Assembly (NCBI RefSeq): GCF_029227915.1
Contig: NC_079879.1
Span: forward strand, 2,852,001-2,916,000
DNA: 64,000 nucleotides
DNA from: Hydractinia symbiolongicarpus
Lineage: Eukaryota > Cnidaria > Hydrozoa > Anthoathecata > Hydractiniidae
Direction: 5' to 3'
Both the position numbers and the translations under genes were made by a program. Of the stretch, positions 1-12,100 are shown piece by piece (position 1 is the stretch's first letter; each line of letters opens with the position of its first letter). A model generated the notes under the pieces. The model was not told where the DNA came from. It saw only the letters and a list, made by a program, of their open reading frames with translations, and ran no database searches.

Positions 1-1649
1 AAATCTCACAATCTCCTAAAAAATCCAATTGCCCAACCACGTCATTCCATTCTTATATTCCTTGCATGCCTTGTTATATAAACAAGGGTAGTTCCTGGTT
101 ACTTCAGCTAAGATGTTATCTGTTTGCTGCCATTTTCAAAACAAAGTTTGAAATGTTCTCTTTCCTCTTTTACAGCATGATAATTATCGGAAATCTTTGA
201 AGTGAGCGTTGATTTTAGCTTTGATTTTAAAACGCTGGATTTATGAGCGTTTATCGATGTTTTAATAACGTTTAACAGGTACCAAAGTAAATTCTCACTA
301 GGGTTTCAATGCTCAAATATTAACGCTCATAAACGCTGTTCGCTATAATCAATGTCACGTGACTAAAAGTTTTAAAAAAATTACAAACAATGAAAGTTTA
401 AAGTAGAAAAAACGGCAGAAACATCAAAAGATAAAAGCAAAAATGATACAGGATATATGAGGCTAGTTACAACTCCTAAGATCATTTATTAGCCACATTT
501 AATTTTCTTTCATACAGAAAACAGTATAGGAAAAAACATAGAGGGTATTCAGTGCTGGTTACCACTTTTACTCTACAATAGAAATATATGGAGAATTATA
601 TGCACGCTGTGTAGGCGAAGATGAAAATGGAAGGATTAACTAGTGGAAAAAAAATTAAATAACTCTTCCGATATCTTAAGTTGGTTTAAAGGCTGCAGAA
701 AAAACTACTTCCTTAATTTATACTTTCCATGTAGCTTTGATAATCAAAGTGGTCAGTTGATGGATAATCAAAGTGGTCAGTTGATTATTTTAGTTTACCA
801 AAAGACGATTAAGAGATGTTTTTCATATGCCTCGTAGAGAAAAGGATGGAGGATAGGCTAACAAAAAAAACCTTCCAAAGCCGAAATTTGTTGAGGTCAA
901 AAAGCTACGAAATAAGAATGGTTTCGAAAAGGGTTTGTTGTATTGCATAAAAATGTCGCGGCATTAAAATTTTGCGGTTTGATTCCATATGAGCGAACAA
1001 AAACGATTTGATTAGCCACACCAGATATATTAATTATTACTTGTCCGTGATGTTAAATAGAGACCTTCGCCTGTGGAGGCCTTGGTCTGAAAGATGTTAC
1101 TTAAACAGCAACATGATCCTGGACAACAACTGCAGTGGATGACACAGTTTATATCCTGCAATGCTGCCGGTGTCGTCATAATATAGTAGTCAGATTCAGT
1201 TGTTTGAATAACGAAAGGCTGCCGGTGTCGTTCTTTTATCAGCTCAGAACTTTCTACCTCGACCTGAAGGTAGTTTTTCAACTACTTTCTAAGAAAAGTG
1301 CAATATAAATAAAAGAGAAATGCAAATAATATGCATTGTAATCAAACACAAGTAAATAAAAACGGTACATTATACATCACGACTTTATATAAAAAACAGC
1401 TGCTCAATGCAAATAAACATGCATATAATGTGAAATATATGACAAATTGCAAATTATGCAAATTCCTCAGGTATTATGTATCAGGGTTAGGGCTATTTTT
1501 GTTATGCATAATAACCAGGTAATATACATAATTTTCAAATTTATTATAATCTCAACATACACGTGTACATAGAAACAAAACAAACTGCTACCAAATCCTT
1601 ATAGAGAAAGGAGAAACACGTATACGATGTTATACAGAATAACGTAGAG
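1..1649. other. AT-rich non-coding stretch, no gene recognised
   Basis: I see no credible coding region here. The only structures are a 24-bp perfect-but-one tandem duplication at about 739-786 (unit starting gataatcaaagtggtcag) and a 14-bp word gctgccggtgtcgt that occurs twice near 1,163 and 1,217. Short open frames in the stretch have no motif and no convincing splice context. Confidence 0.5.
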
Positions 1650-2285
1650 TCAATCTTCCTCGTCTGAACTTTCTAAAAAATCACTATACATTCTCCACCA
1701 GACTCTCATATTTCCCTTTCTTGGATAATACACTAATTGCACTTTTTCAGCATTGCATGTCGCAAACCTGTTACCTCCTCGAATTTTTGTTTTTCCAAAT
1801 ATAGAACCAGCTGCCTCTTTCCCTCGAATTAATGCAACAACGTCAAGAGTGTTGTTAGTAAAATCAGCAGGTAGCTACAACAATGTCAGCATTTGGTAAA
1901 ACCAGTTTGCAAAATACATCCATATCAATTTCTACTTTACAATGGCATCTAGCAGCTATAGCGTATTTTTCCATGCTAATTTTCGAAACGACCTTGTCGC
2001 CCATGCGTCGCCTGTGTTGTTCAAGGGTTAGTTTTTTCTTGTTGCCACATGACTTTAGTTTTCTACTTGTGTTACTGTTGATCGTGTTGGAGAAACTACT
2101 TTCTGTCTTTGATGGATCATTCATGTCCACATTTTCTTTTTCAGTCGAATCTTTAACGAATACAACTTTACTCAATCAAATTCTGTTTTTTGGAAATTTC
2201 TTTAGAAATTACTGCTTCATTTCTAATGTCAGTTTTGTTGAGATGAATTAGATATTTATCCCTGGTAACTAGAGAACATAAAGTT
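1650..2285 (-). pseudogene. Frameshifted coding remnant, unrecognised protein with acidic C-terminus
   Basis: Three consecutive protein-like stretches lie head to tail on the minus strand in different frames: about 2,285-2,190 (contains TRDKYLIHLNKTDIRNE), about 2,180-1,870 (basic, contains EQHRRRMGDKVVSKIS and a CHC motif) and about 1,874-1,650 (contains GSIFGKTKIRGGNRF, ending in the acidic SSDEED and a TGA). Single-base shifts separate them, which argues for a decayed gene or processed copy rather than introns. An AG acceptor at 1,875-1,876 would also open the last segment as a phase-0 exon, so a real terminal exon is not excluded. I do not recognise the family. Composition (basic middle, acidic tail) suggests a nuclear protein, but that is only a guess. 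Confidence 0.4.
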
Positions 2286-5200
2286 GTTTAATGAAGATTG
2301 GACATATAGTTTATGCTTTCATAAAAAAATATTATGGTAAAAAGATGATTCTTCTCTCCCCTTTTAAACTATAATGGCACATGCAATACAACACACAAGG
2401 CGGTCCTTACGATACATGTACACTGATGTTGTTATATGTTAAATAGAATATTTTTACAGCTGTGATAAATTTTTGTCTTTTTAAGTTTTCAACGTATATC
2501 TTTTACATGTCTTATTCTTTTGGAATTAAAATTAAACTTCTTCGACTTCTCCTATCCCTGAAAAACATCCCTGAATTTCAAAAGATTAATGATTTTTCTC
2601 AATAATTTTGAGTATTCACACCTTAAGATTTAAGCCAGACCGGAAGTTAATTTTTGTTATATGTGACTCCCTAGCAACGTAGCTAACAAAAAATTGATGA
2701 TTTTTGAAATTGAATACCCTCTTTTTCTAAATGTGATTGAAAATTTTTACACGTAATAATTTTTTACCATTTCACCTATATATATATATGTTTTGTATTT
2801 TTTATATATCTTTTTTATTTATTTTAAACATAATAATTATCTTGGATAAAGAGAAAATCTAACCTTAAAAAAGTTAGTTCACTTTCTTTTTCTTTTAAAA
2901 TTGGGGTGTATTCCTAATATTTTATTAAAGTTTTTTTAAGGGTGTTTTAAATGCTGCAATAATGCTGATCAAAGCAGAAGGTTTTATGAAAACATGCGAA
3001 TAATTTTTGCGCTTTTTTTTGAAAGTTGATCATTAAATAATACTTTTTGTGTTTTTCAATTATGTTTTGATTTGCATCAAGAACAATAGACATGGCACGC
3101 ATAGGCAAAAAATATAAACAACAGACTGCAACAATTATGTAAAAAAGAAAACTTGTAAAGTTTTTTAAACAGAGATAATGGCAAAGAAAAAACAATTCCA
3201 ATGTATTTCAATTTTTATAGGAATATCCACTTTTGCCTTTTTGGTTCCTCTTTTCTTGCCTATCCAGGATGTGTGCGCATATACGGAACTTTGTAAACAT
3301 TCGCAACTCATCAATATCTTATAAATATTTTTAGAATAACTTATATGGAAATGTGTAGAGGGTAAGCTGTAAATAAGACCATCTAACTACCAAGCTAATT
3401 GGTTATTTTGCTTCACTCATATTCAGCTTGACTTGTAGCAGAAATAAAAACGTCACGTAGATTCAACTTCTATACCCAATCACCATTGTTTCGACAAATA
3501 TTTTGTAATAACTACATATTAAGAAATTTTTCACATGGAGAAACAATTCTTTTTAACCACGTGGTAACCGTGTTCCATTTTGTTTGCATAGCTATACGAG
3601 TTACTGGGGGTGCAACTTTGTATAACGGCATGTCTATTCAGTATATGTTAAAAAAATTAAATACACGGATCTTAAAATGAACGCCACAAAAGAATGGGCG
3701 CTTATTGAAGAAAATTTCAAAGCCAAATTAGCACAACACTAAGTTAGATTATAGGATTAAATTTTGTTTCTAAAATAGTGTTTTTTAGTACTCTAGAGTA
3801 CTGAGGAGGAATAAATGAGGAGAATGGAAAATGTAATGAAGTAATTGGGCGAAGAGGGTGTGAGACAATTGAGAAGGAAGGTGAAAATCATTCTTGTCTT
3901 TAGAGCAGAGCCCTATGATCAAGAATGGGATAAAATGATAAGCCTGAATATTTCGAGGAAAAGCCTTTGTTGCTCTATCAAGTTAAGTATGACAAGCCAA
4001 TGCAAAGCTACATTGTTCTTGGCGGTCTCAAAGTCATACGTACACTTTGCACAAATTTTAAAAAAACACAGGCCTAGCCTCGTCCCCAGGGCCTCTTGCA
4101 TTTTTGATAAAATCGAAATGCGACACAGTCCTGGTTTTAAAAAAGAGACAACAGGCGCTTGGAACGAGGTTGACACATGGGGAGCAAGAGGTTGTAAAAA
4201 AGAGATATTTTTTCTAAATAGAATTTTGTCTTGTTTTCGCATTTCTTAACTAACGTCTTCTAGCTATAACACACTTTAAAGTCAGTTTCCAGAAACTACG
4301 TTTTCTTTAGACCGATGGAAGTTGTGGGTAAAGAAAAACTTCACAAACCTTAGGGACCGGTCGAGTTTCCAGTTTAAACATTCGAAACTCTCTGAAGTAC
4401 ACCATAGTAGTAAATGTTGACAACTTGACAACATGTGGGACGAAAAATTGTGATGTTAAACGCACTTGTTTTTCCATCAGAATCAGTTTGAAATTGTATT
4501 ACATGAACAGAGTTGGGTTTGGTTATTCAACAGATAACGAGAACCAACTCCATCAGTTTGCCTGCATAGAAGTCGTCTATCCTGTTTTAGTTGGCCTTTT
4601 CCTTTTTACTACGTAAATCCATTTTTGTCTGAAGGCTATTTTCCACTTTAAGAAAAATTTCAGCGGAAAAAAATAGATAAGAGCAGAACAGAAAATTTTC
4701 TACTCGAAAGTTCCACTTCATTTTATTGCACACCTTTTAATATAGAAATACACTTTGCCCAATTCTCAGGAAATAAAATAATCTGATTGGCGAACGAATT
4801 TTCTACCTGTCGTTTGCGCACAGAAAGGAAAGAAGAAGTTGATATTTTATTCTAGCTTTTTACGTTGCTCAAGGGGCATATATATCGTACAATGATCATC
4901 AATGATGATATTGTGCATCTTTGTCTCCATGGATTATTTCTCTTTTCCATATGAGAAATGACGGCGAACAATTCATATCGAGAAAAGGCGTAAAACCATA
5001 TTGTGATGAATCAACAAAATTCAAGAATATTTTGAAGTGGAAAATGGCTATTAGCTATTGCTTAAAAACTTGAAGTTTGAAGTTCACGATTTCGAATCCT
5101 ACTCTATTCGAAAATTTAATTTCAATTACCTAACACTTTGTCGGCCATGATACATTAATAAAACCAAAATTATCAGTGCATTTAAAATTAGAATGCAATA

Positions 5201-6430
5201 TATGAATTCGAATTGCAGAAAGAATTTTCTCCGATAGACCTAAAAATTTGTTCGAATTGAGTTTTCGAATTAGTTAGGGAACTTTGAAAAAGGGAAATGA
5301 AATAAAAAGATAGGAGATATATCGCAGTGAGCTAAAATTAGGGAGATGTTGGATTGCAGAGATTTTTCTTTTTGATTTTCTTAATAAAATTCGTTGACGG
5401 ACTTGGTATAACCACACCAAACTCCGTATAGCAGTAAAACTCCATATAATTGACACACTTTGTTGTACGTTGTAGCCGCGTAATTCCGAGAAGTTAATTC
5501 TCCATCGTGGGTGTTGGCATAAAAAATGTATAGTTTTCTTCTTTATATCATTATGCCACGCCAGTAATACTCAGATAGCTTACATGGATAAATCAATTTA
5601 ACTAAACTAATCTGTGATTTACAGTTAAATTAAAAGTTTTAAGTTGATAAATCATAAATTCAATATATTTTTCATATGGAAGGGAAGGTAAATAAACATC
5701 TTGCTTACAGGCTGGATAGGCAAGACAAGCGGTAAAACAATCAAAATGGCTTAAAATTAAATACACGATCGTTGATCAGAAGTTAAATTCCAGGGCATTT
5801 TCAACTTATTCGCAGTAAGAAAAGATGTTTTTTTATATTTTAATATTTTGTATAATTTAAGTTATTTATTTTCTTAAAATCTCATTTATATTTTTCCAGC
5901 TGCCCGTCTTCTAGCTAGAGAGTTTGCCATCCCTCCTACAAATGAATAATTCCAGCGTGACTAACGTTTTTTGTTTACTTTACTACTAGGATTTGGTGAA
6001 GAGATGTCTTCTCTTGTAGATTTTTTCTCACAGAAACATTGTTAAGGTTATAAACTATTGTCAAGTGTAGATTGATGACTTCCTTTTTATCTGAATTTGT
6101 TTAAAGCCCTAAAAAGAGTGCCTTGGTGTTAATGGACTGCAAATAATAACTTTGCTTCACCTCTAGTGTCCCTATCTTTTTTCCTGCCATGCAAATGCGA
6201 AATCCGAAAAAGCTTACTGCTGAAAATGTAAACAAAGAACTTCATCTATTCAGACCTATCAAGTTTAGTGCTTGCAACAAAAACAACTTTCATTACGTTT
6301 CGCAGACTTTCCACCAATGACTCGGGATTTAAGCAGATCCCAGAGTACTGTTTTACTTATTTCAATTAGAAAAGAGTTTCCACATAAAGCATTGTTGTTT
6401 GACTTTTTAAGACGTTTTATTGTGTGACGT
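2286..6430. other. AT-rich intergenic DNA without recognised genes
   Basis: No coding region with family motifs or splice structure was found. Short open frames on both strands look random. The only item that stands out is the dispersed-repeat-like segment near 4,070-4,210, listed separately. Confidence 0.45.
4070..4210. repeat. Dispersed repeat fragment (spurious translation LVPRASC...MRHSPGFK)
   Basis: The segment from about 4,076 (cctcgtccccagggcctc) to about 4,195 can be read on both strands without stops. Its plus-strand reading contains LVPRASCIFDKIEMRHSPGF, a phrase I recall as a frequent spurious translation of dispersed repeats in marine-invertebrate data. Neither strand has a domain or convincing start. 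I call it a repeat relic rather than a gene. Element class and ends are not determined. Confidence 0.4.
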
Positions 6431-6755
6431 TGTGATGTTTATAGTAGTGGGTATAACTCTCATACTTTGTGCGAGAGACTAGGATTCGATTCCCCTTGAC
6501 GGTGATTCAATATGGGCATAATTGTAATCATAGCTCCGCGTTAACCCAAGTAATGTGAGGAAGTTGGGGGAGATGGCACAATGTTTAGGCCGTTGGATGT
6601 TGCAGGGAGTTGTCTCGTAAAGTGCAGACCCTACCAAAATAAGCGATATATAAATACTGTAGGACTCCCCATCTAAGCCATAGCCCCTTCTGGAAATAAT
6701 AGACAGAGAATATCTCTCGATATTTGTGAGGCTAGCCATGTAAAATATGCATAAA
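6430..6755 (+). repeat. tRNA-derived SINE, copy 1
   Basis: A tRNA-like head (ATAGTAGTGGGTATAACTC as the A-box region, then GGATTCGATTCC as a B box) is followed by a body shared with other copies in the window: GGCCGTTGGATGTTGCAGGG, a GGACTCCCCATCTAAGCC block, and the 3' word GTGAGGCTAGCCATGTAA followed by AATATGCA. Other copies are at 12,165 (-), 38,661 (+), 39,441 (-), 45,568 (+) and 48,181 (+). A and B boxes in a head of this size are the hallmark of Pol III tRNA SINEs. This copy is diverged. Confidence 0.75.
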
Positions 6756-7574
6756 CATTTATAGTTGGTACCCTAATTAAAAAGTAAATGCACTTCAAAA
6801 TGTAGCTAATTGGCAAAGATTAACCAGTATTTAAAACATATATATTAAAAAGATTTGAAGCCAGAAATCATATAATTTGCATGCTTGGGGCATGCTTACC
6901 CAAGTTCAAAATAGCGGTGTAATAAAAAATAACCTGCCTTCTGACCCTTGATTGGTTAAAACGGTATCACACACGATAACGCCTCAGTCAGAATAAGAAG
7001 TTTCTGGGTGGGTAGGTTTTGAAGTTTGACATTTCTTCTGTGGTGATTTGACTTTAAAGGACCATTTATAAAAAGATAAAAATATACAAAAAAAAGTTTC
7101 CTAATGTTTTCTTCTTTTGGTTGCAAATTTCATCTCCATTCTGAATTTTTGTACTTTCTATTGTACCACCGGTTTTGCATATTTTAGTGAGGGCTAGACA
7201 CACAGCAAAAATTCAAATCAGAGACGAGCAACAAGGTTGAGGTAACAACATCATGAATGCCTTTGTGTCTGGTACTTCCAGAATAATAAAACTGTTGTGT
7301 TTTATTTGTCGCACATTGACATGTTTAGTTTGGGTGGGTTGTTTGGTTTAAGTGGGTGGATTTGAGAAAGAAACATCAAATTTATGTTTCTCATGTCAGC
7401 ATGGGTATGGACGCTGCTCCTACCGCCAAACCTTCTTGTACAAGGTAAACAACCACAATAATGTGGTGATAAAGTCATCACAATTTTTTTGTTGCACTCT
7501 CCTCAGAGATGCCATTTTTCGATGTACATTGTTCTACACAGTATAAATAAAAGTATATTTGTGCCCATTGAGCT

Positions 7575-7720
7575 ACTAATTATCATTTGGGATATATGTA
7601 GCGTGTAGGCTGGGTCAAAATCCACATTGTGTGCAGGCCTTGCCATGAGCAAATAACCTCCCGAGCAATTAATTGCTTGCGTCAGAGTGTCTACGCGAGC
7701 AATTTTGATCGCCATATTTT
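7575..7720. repeat. Repeat fragment related to 12,100-12,172, inverted
   Basis: The stretch containing AGGCCTTGCCATGAG followed by two or three CGAGCAATT words matches, in inverse orientation, the DNA just right of the RTE LINE (12,100-12,172). The two may be copies of one short element or SINE tail that bracket the LINE. Their limits are unclear. Confidence 0.4.
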
Positions 7721-8689
7721 TCACTAAAAAAACTTTACATTTAGTCTTTCAGGGCACACACCTAAAACATCTGCCACATTTCCAGTTTGGTCGGACATGT
7801 CCGTAGCTCATTTTGAACTTTCGTCGGTTAAAACGTCCGATAGATTTTCGTTTTGGTCGGACCCTTTGATATCTCAGAATTATTGGATAGTCCTGGTCCT
7901 TTAAATCCACAAGCAAGCCTATTCATAACCAACCTGATCATTCTAGCTAATTCACTGACTCCTGACTTAGTTAAAAAACTACGTAGACATAAATCTCTTT
8001 TGCCCGGCCCCTTCGTCATTGGTAACCAGGTCTTACACAAGAAATTCAGCCATGCGGTTCTGAACTAATGCGGAGGTGAACGCTGACGGAGCACGGATGA
8101 GCAAGTCTGCAAAACTGCACTTACAGGCAGAACAGACAATTTATCATGCATTTATTTGTAGATAATTTCTTCATTTGACAAAACAATTGGAAACAAAAGC
8201 AGGTGCAAATTTAATAGATTATTTTCTTTATGCCGCAACTGTTATTCAAACAATTTTAAAAACGAAATTTATTAGTTTTATTTAAACCACATGGTTAAAA
8301 TTTTTTTTAATTTGAAAACGAAGCATATTTTTTCCTATTTGCTTGTGATGACCTGAAAAATAAACAGTAAATTTATGAAAACGACAGTATAGTCATGCAT
8401 ACTATTTCGGTCATGTAGAAAAGGAAGTTAAGATTGAGAGAGTCGCTATACCAGTAGACGCTCGACCATCGTGTTTGGGGTTCACGATTAAAAACGTCCC
8501 TCCATTTTTCTACTGCAAAATGAATGCGCAACAAAGATTACCTTAATGCCTGTATCGCACACGTTTCATAAAATGGTGAATGAACTGTTTTGCACGATGG
8601 GTGGAAAATAATCACACCAAATATCTTTTCAGTTTCACTTAAAAGACCAATTAATTCTTGAGAAAAAGGATTACATTTATCTCAAAGGG
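7721..8689. other. Intergenic stretch; one weak open frame
   Basis: A 71-codon plus-strand frame at 7,853-8,068 (contains LVKKLRRHKSLLPGPF) has an amino-acid-like composition, but no domain, splice context or homology that I recognise. The rest is AT-rich with nothing supported. Confidence 0.35.
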
Positions 8690-11600
8690 TCTTCTTAAGA
8701 GACAAGAGAGGAGTTGAACGTCCTCCACCATACCTTAGTTTAAAGGGGCGATTGTGGAAGTCCCATGAAATGCCACATAGTGATGGTGTCACTTTAAAAA
8801 ACACCCAATCCGGTCTGTGAACGGTTGGCGCTAGGAAGGGCATCCAGCTGTAAAACAATGCCAAAACTCTTTATTAATGGCCGTAAGAATAGTTAATCAG
8901 ACAAACTGCGTAAACGGGGCTGGAACTCTAAGGAGTGAAGGTGTCGCGCATGGTAGGACAGATGTCAGATGTGAGCATCGTCAGACCGTTACCAAGCTAT
9001 CACATCACAAGGTAGATAACACTAGGTTGAGGATGGCTAGTGTAAATGTTGGTACTCTGAGAGGTAGAGCAGGTGAAGTAGTTGAAATGTTAGAACGTAG
9101 ATCTGTTGATATGTGTTGTGTTCAGGAAGTCAGGTGGAGAGGAGCTTCAGTGAGATTTGTGGAAGGTAGGAGGGCAAGGTATAAGCTTTTTTGGATTGGT
9201 AATAGTGATGGATATGGAGGAGTTGGCATATTCGTTGCAGAGAAGTGGGTAGAAAAAGTAATAGATGTTATGCGTGTTAATAGTCGTATTATAGTGATAA
9301 AGTTTTTGATAGGTAATAGGATTGTCACTTTTCTGTCAGTTTATGCTCCACAGTGTGGACTCAGTGAGGAAGATAAAGATAAGTTTTATGATGAGTTAAT
9401 AGCAGTCACATCAAAGTTTGGAGACACTGAACTTGTCATGGTGGGCGGCGACTTTAATGGTCATGTTGGGAAGTCATCTGAAGGTTATAGAGGTGTGCAT
9501 GGAGGCTATGGATTTGGGAGCAGAAATAAGGAAGGGGAGAGATTGCTTGAGTTTGGAATGGCAACGGACATGGTGGTTTGCAACACATCATTCAGTAAGA
9601 GACAGAGTAGGCTGATAACATATGAGTCAGGTGGTTGTAAGACACAGATAGATTACTTTTTGGTTAGAAAGTCAGACAAGAAAGTGGTGAAGGACGTGAA
9701 AGTTATATCGGGGGAAGAGTGTGTTTCCCAGCATAGGTTGCTGGTTTGTGATATTATCTTGAAGAGTGTCAGAGAAGCCAAGAGAAAGTACAGGCCCCGT
9801 CGAAAAGTCTGGAAGCTGAAGGAAGAGATTGTAGCAAGACAATTTAGTGCAAAAGTTCAGCAGTTAGCCTACAATAGTCAATGTGATAGTGACAATGTTG
9901 AAAGTACTTGGACTACTTTGAAGAATTGTCTTCTAGAAGCTTCTGATGATACCTGTGGGTGGACGAAAGGACCAGCTAGACATAGACAGACCTGGTGGTG
10001 GAATAATGAGGTTGACCAGTGTATAAAGGAAAAGAGGAAACTTTGGAAAGAGTGGAAGTCAGGTGGTAGTAAAAATATTTACTTAGAAGCTAAGCGTCGG
10101 GCTCGTACAGCAGTGTATAAGGCAAAATCAGAAGCAGAGAGAAACAGATTTGCAGATGTGTTAAGAAGGGAATACCAGCGCAATGAGGTATTCAAGATAG
10201 CAAAGCAAATGAAGAAGACTAATCAAGATATTGTAGGTGAGAAGTGTATACGTAATGATGAAGGTGTTTTGGCTAGCACAGAGGAGGAGAAAAGGGTAGC
10301 TTGGAAGAATCATTATCAGAGGTTGCTTAACACTGAGTTTGATTGGGACGAGGATAATTTGTCTGATGATGATGTCGTAGAAGGGCCAGCCATGCAGATC
10401 AAGACAGAATGGGTAGTGGAGGCTATTAGGAAAATGAAGATTGGCAAGGCTGCAGGAGTATCAGGTATTGTTGCAGAGATGGTAAAAGCATCTGGATATA
10501 TTGGAGTTGAGCTTATTACAAGTCTTGCTAACCAGATTATAAAGGATGGTGCTATTCCGAGTGAGTGGCAGTCGAGTGTAATAGTGAATTGTTTCAAGGG
10601 CAAGGGTGATGCATTAGAAAGGGGTGACTATAGAGGTTTGAAGTTGGTTGATCAAGTAATGAAAGTTATTGAAAGAGTGATTGATAAGTTACTTAGAGAA
10701 AGAATTGATATAGATAAGATGCAATTTGGTTTTGTTCCAGGGCGTGGCACTACAGATGCAATATTTTTACTCAGACAGCTTCAGGAAAAGTATTTAGGAA
10801 AGAGAAAGAATCTCTATTTTGCCTTTGTTGATTTAGAGAAAGCTTTTGATAGAGTGCCACGTAAAGTTATTTGGTGGGCTATGAGAAAATTAGGTGTGGA
10901 TGAGTGGCTAGTTACGATGGTTCAGTCTATGTACAGCAATGCTAGAAGTCGTGTCAGGATTAACGATTCACTTAGTGATGAATTTAGTGTAAATGTTGGT
11001 GTACATCAGGGTTCTGTACTTAGTCCTTTGTTGTTTATTCTAGTCTTAGAAGCGCTGTCGATGGAGTTCAGAACAGGTTGCCCATGGGAGTTATTGTATG
11101 CAGATGATTTGGTTCTCATAGCAGAGTCGATGGAAGAATTAGTTGAAAAGTTTAAGAAGTGGAAGAAAGGACTAGAAGAGAAAGGGCTGAAGGTAAACAC
11201 AGCAAAGTCTAAAGTCATGATAAGTAGCATTACAGCCAAGTGTGACCTTGTAGTTGGAAAGTGGCCTTGTGGAGTTTGCAGGAAAGGGGTTGGTAGTAAC
11301 TCAATTTTTTGTCAGACTTGCAAGCATTGGGTACATAAGAAGTGCAGTAGTATTAGTGGAAGGTTAAGAGCTGGAATACAGTTTGTATGCAAGCGTTGCA
11401 AAGGTGAGATTATAGAGAATGAAGTATTTCCAGCTTTAATGATGTACAACAGTGGCTCGTTAGAGATAGTTAAGAACTTCTGTTACTTAGGTGATATGTT
11501 GGACAGTGAAGGGGGTGTTGGAAGAAGTGTTACTTGCAGGATAGGTTCTGCTTGGAAAAAGTTTAGAGAGTTACTTCCTTTATTGACTAGCAGAGTCCTG

Positions 11601-12100
11601 TCAATTGAGGTAAAAGGTAGGTTGTATGAGGCCTGTGTAAGAAGTGTTATGTTGTACGGTAGTGAGACATGGGCAGTGAAGCAGGAAGATCTTGACCGTT
11701 TAGAAAGGAATGATATGAGAATGGTTAGGTGGATGTGTAATGCCAGTCTGAGAGACAGAAAGAGTTCAGATGAGCTAAGAAGCAGGCTAAGTCTCTGTAG
11801 AATTAAAGATGTTATCCAGATAAGAAGATTGAATTGGCTGGGGCACTTGGAAAGAATGGAGGAGGATAATTGGGTAAGAAAGTGTAGAGACTTGATAGTT
11901 CCTGGGGCAAAGCCCAGAGGCAGACCGAGAAAGACTTGGCAGGAGGTTATAAGGACAGACTTGATACAGAGGAAGTTGAGTTTAGATCTAACACAGTCTA
12001 GATCAGATTGGAAGAGGGCCATTAATATACCCCGTCCAACCCATGCTAGCATGGAAAACGGACGTTAAGCCGAGAATGATGATGATGATGATAATAATGC
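8690..12100 (+). mobile_element. RTE-type non-LTR retrotransposon (LINE), apparently full-length ORF
   Basis: The element comprises a short 5' region (about 8,690-8,876, including the word GGGCATCCAGCTGTAAAAC typical of the leaders of such elements), one long ORF with an endonuclease and a reverse transcriptase, and a very short 3' end. It finishes in a (GAT)n-like microsatellite at about 12,073-12,092 instead of poly(A). Short 3' UTRs with trinucleotide tails are characteristic of RTE elements. A 5'-truncated, highly similar copy lies inverted at 13,072-13,625. The exact 5' end and target-site duplication could not be fixed by eye. Confidence 0.8.
8877..12068 (+). CDS. LINE ORF: AP-like endonuclease + reverse transcriptase with embedded PHD-like finger
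   Basis: The uninterrupted 1063-codon frame encodes the retrotransposition machinery. Residues ~50-290 form an exonuclease-endonuclease-phosphatase domain: MASVNVGTLRG at its start, QEVRW, GGDFNGHVG near residue 190 and the terminal SQHRLL near 284. Residues ~500-780 are the reverse transcriptase, with FVDLEKAFDRVPR, HQGSVLSPLLF and the catalytic YADDLV near residue 740. About residues 797-840 carry a Cys4-His-Cys3 array (CGVC...CQTC..WVHKKC...CKRC) resembling a PHD finger, placed between the RT and the C-terminal domain. The C-terminal part holds the WLGHLERM and RGRPRKTWQE motifs common to RTE-like proteins, often annotated as craniofacial development protein 2-like. The initiator is the first ATG after the leader. 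Absence of stops or frameshifts over 3.2 kb suggests recent insertion. Confidence 0.9.
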   Translation: MAVRIVNQTNCVNGAGTLRSEGVAHGRTDVRCEHRQTVTKLSHHKVDNTRLRMASVNVGTLRGRAGEVVEMLERRSVDMCCVQEVRWRGASVRFVEGRRARYKLFWIGNSDGYGGVGIFVAEKWVEKVIDVMRVNSRIIVIKFLIGNRIVTFLSVYAPQCGLSEEDKDKFYDELIAVTSKFGDTELVMVGGDFNGHVGKSSEGYRGVHGGYGFGSRNKEGERLLEFGMATDMVVCNTSFSKRQSRLITYESGGCKTQIDYFLVRKSDKKVVKDVKVISGEECVSQHRLLVCDIILKSVREAKRKYRPRRKVWKLKEEIVARQFSAKVQQLAYNSQCDSDNVESTWTTLKNCLLEASDDTCGWTKGPARHRQTWWWNNEVDQCIKEKRKLWKEWKSGGSKNIYLEAKRRARTAVYKAKSEAERNRFADVLRREYQRNEVFKIAKQMKKTNQDIVGEKCIRNDEGVLASTEEEKRVAWKNHYQRLLNTEFDWDEDNLSDDDVVEGPAMQIKTEWVVEAIRKMKIGKAAGVSGIVAEMVKASGYIGVELITSLANQIIKDGAIPSEWQSSVIVNCFKGKGDALERGDYRGLKLVDQVMKVIERVIDKLLRERIDIDKMQFGFVPGRGTTDAIFLLRQLQEKYLGKRKNLYFAFVDLEKAFDRVPRKVIWWAMRKLGVDEWLVTMVQSMYSNARSRVRINDSLSDEFSVNVGVHQGSVLSPLLFILVLEALSMEFRTGCPWELLYADDLVLIAESMEELVEKFKKWKKGLEEKGLKVNTAKSKVMISSITAKCDLVVGKWPCGVCRKGVGSNSIFCQTCKHWVHKKCSSISGRLRAGIQFVCKRCKGEIIENEVFPALMMYNSGSLEIVKNFCYLGDMLDSEGGVGRSVTCRIGSAWKKFRELLPLLTSRVLSIEVKGRLYEACVRSVMLYGSETWAVKQEDLDRLERNDMRMVRWMCNASLRDRKSSDELRSRLSLCRIKDVIQIRRLNWLGHLERMEEDNWVRKCRDLIVPGAKPRGRPRKTWQEVIRTDLIQRKLSLDLTQSRSDWKRAINIPRPTHASMENGR

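Noticed and set aside
3845-4249. 134-codon plus-strand open frame overlapping a 107-codon minus-strand frame
   Set aside because: Open on both strands, no domain, and its centre looks like the spurious translation of a dispersed repeat.
6430-6520. tRNA gene call for the tRNA-like heads of the SINE copies
   Set aside because: Boxes A and B are present but the cloverleaf stems do not close convincingly and the sequence continues into the shared SINE body.
7853-8068. 71-codon open frame on plus with an equally long one on minus
   Set aside because: No motif, no splice context, and both strands open; kept only as a remark.
9122-12052. Minus-strand open frames across the RTE LINE
   Set aside because: Antisense shadows of the LINE ORF; the hydrophobic composition comes from reading the complement of a K/E/R-rich protein.
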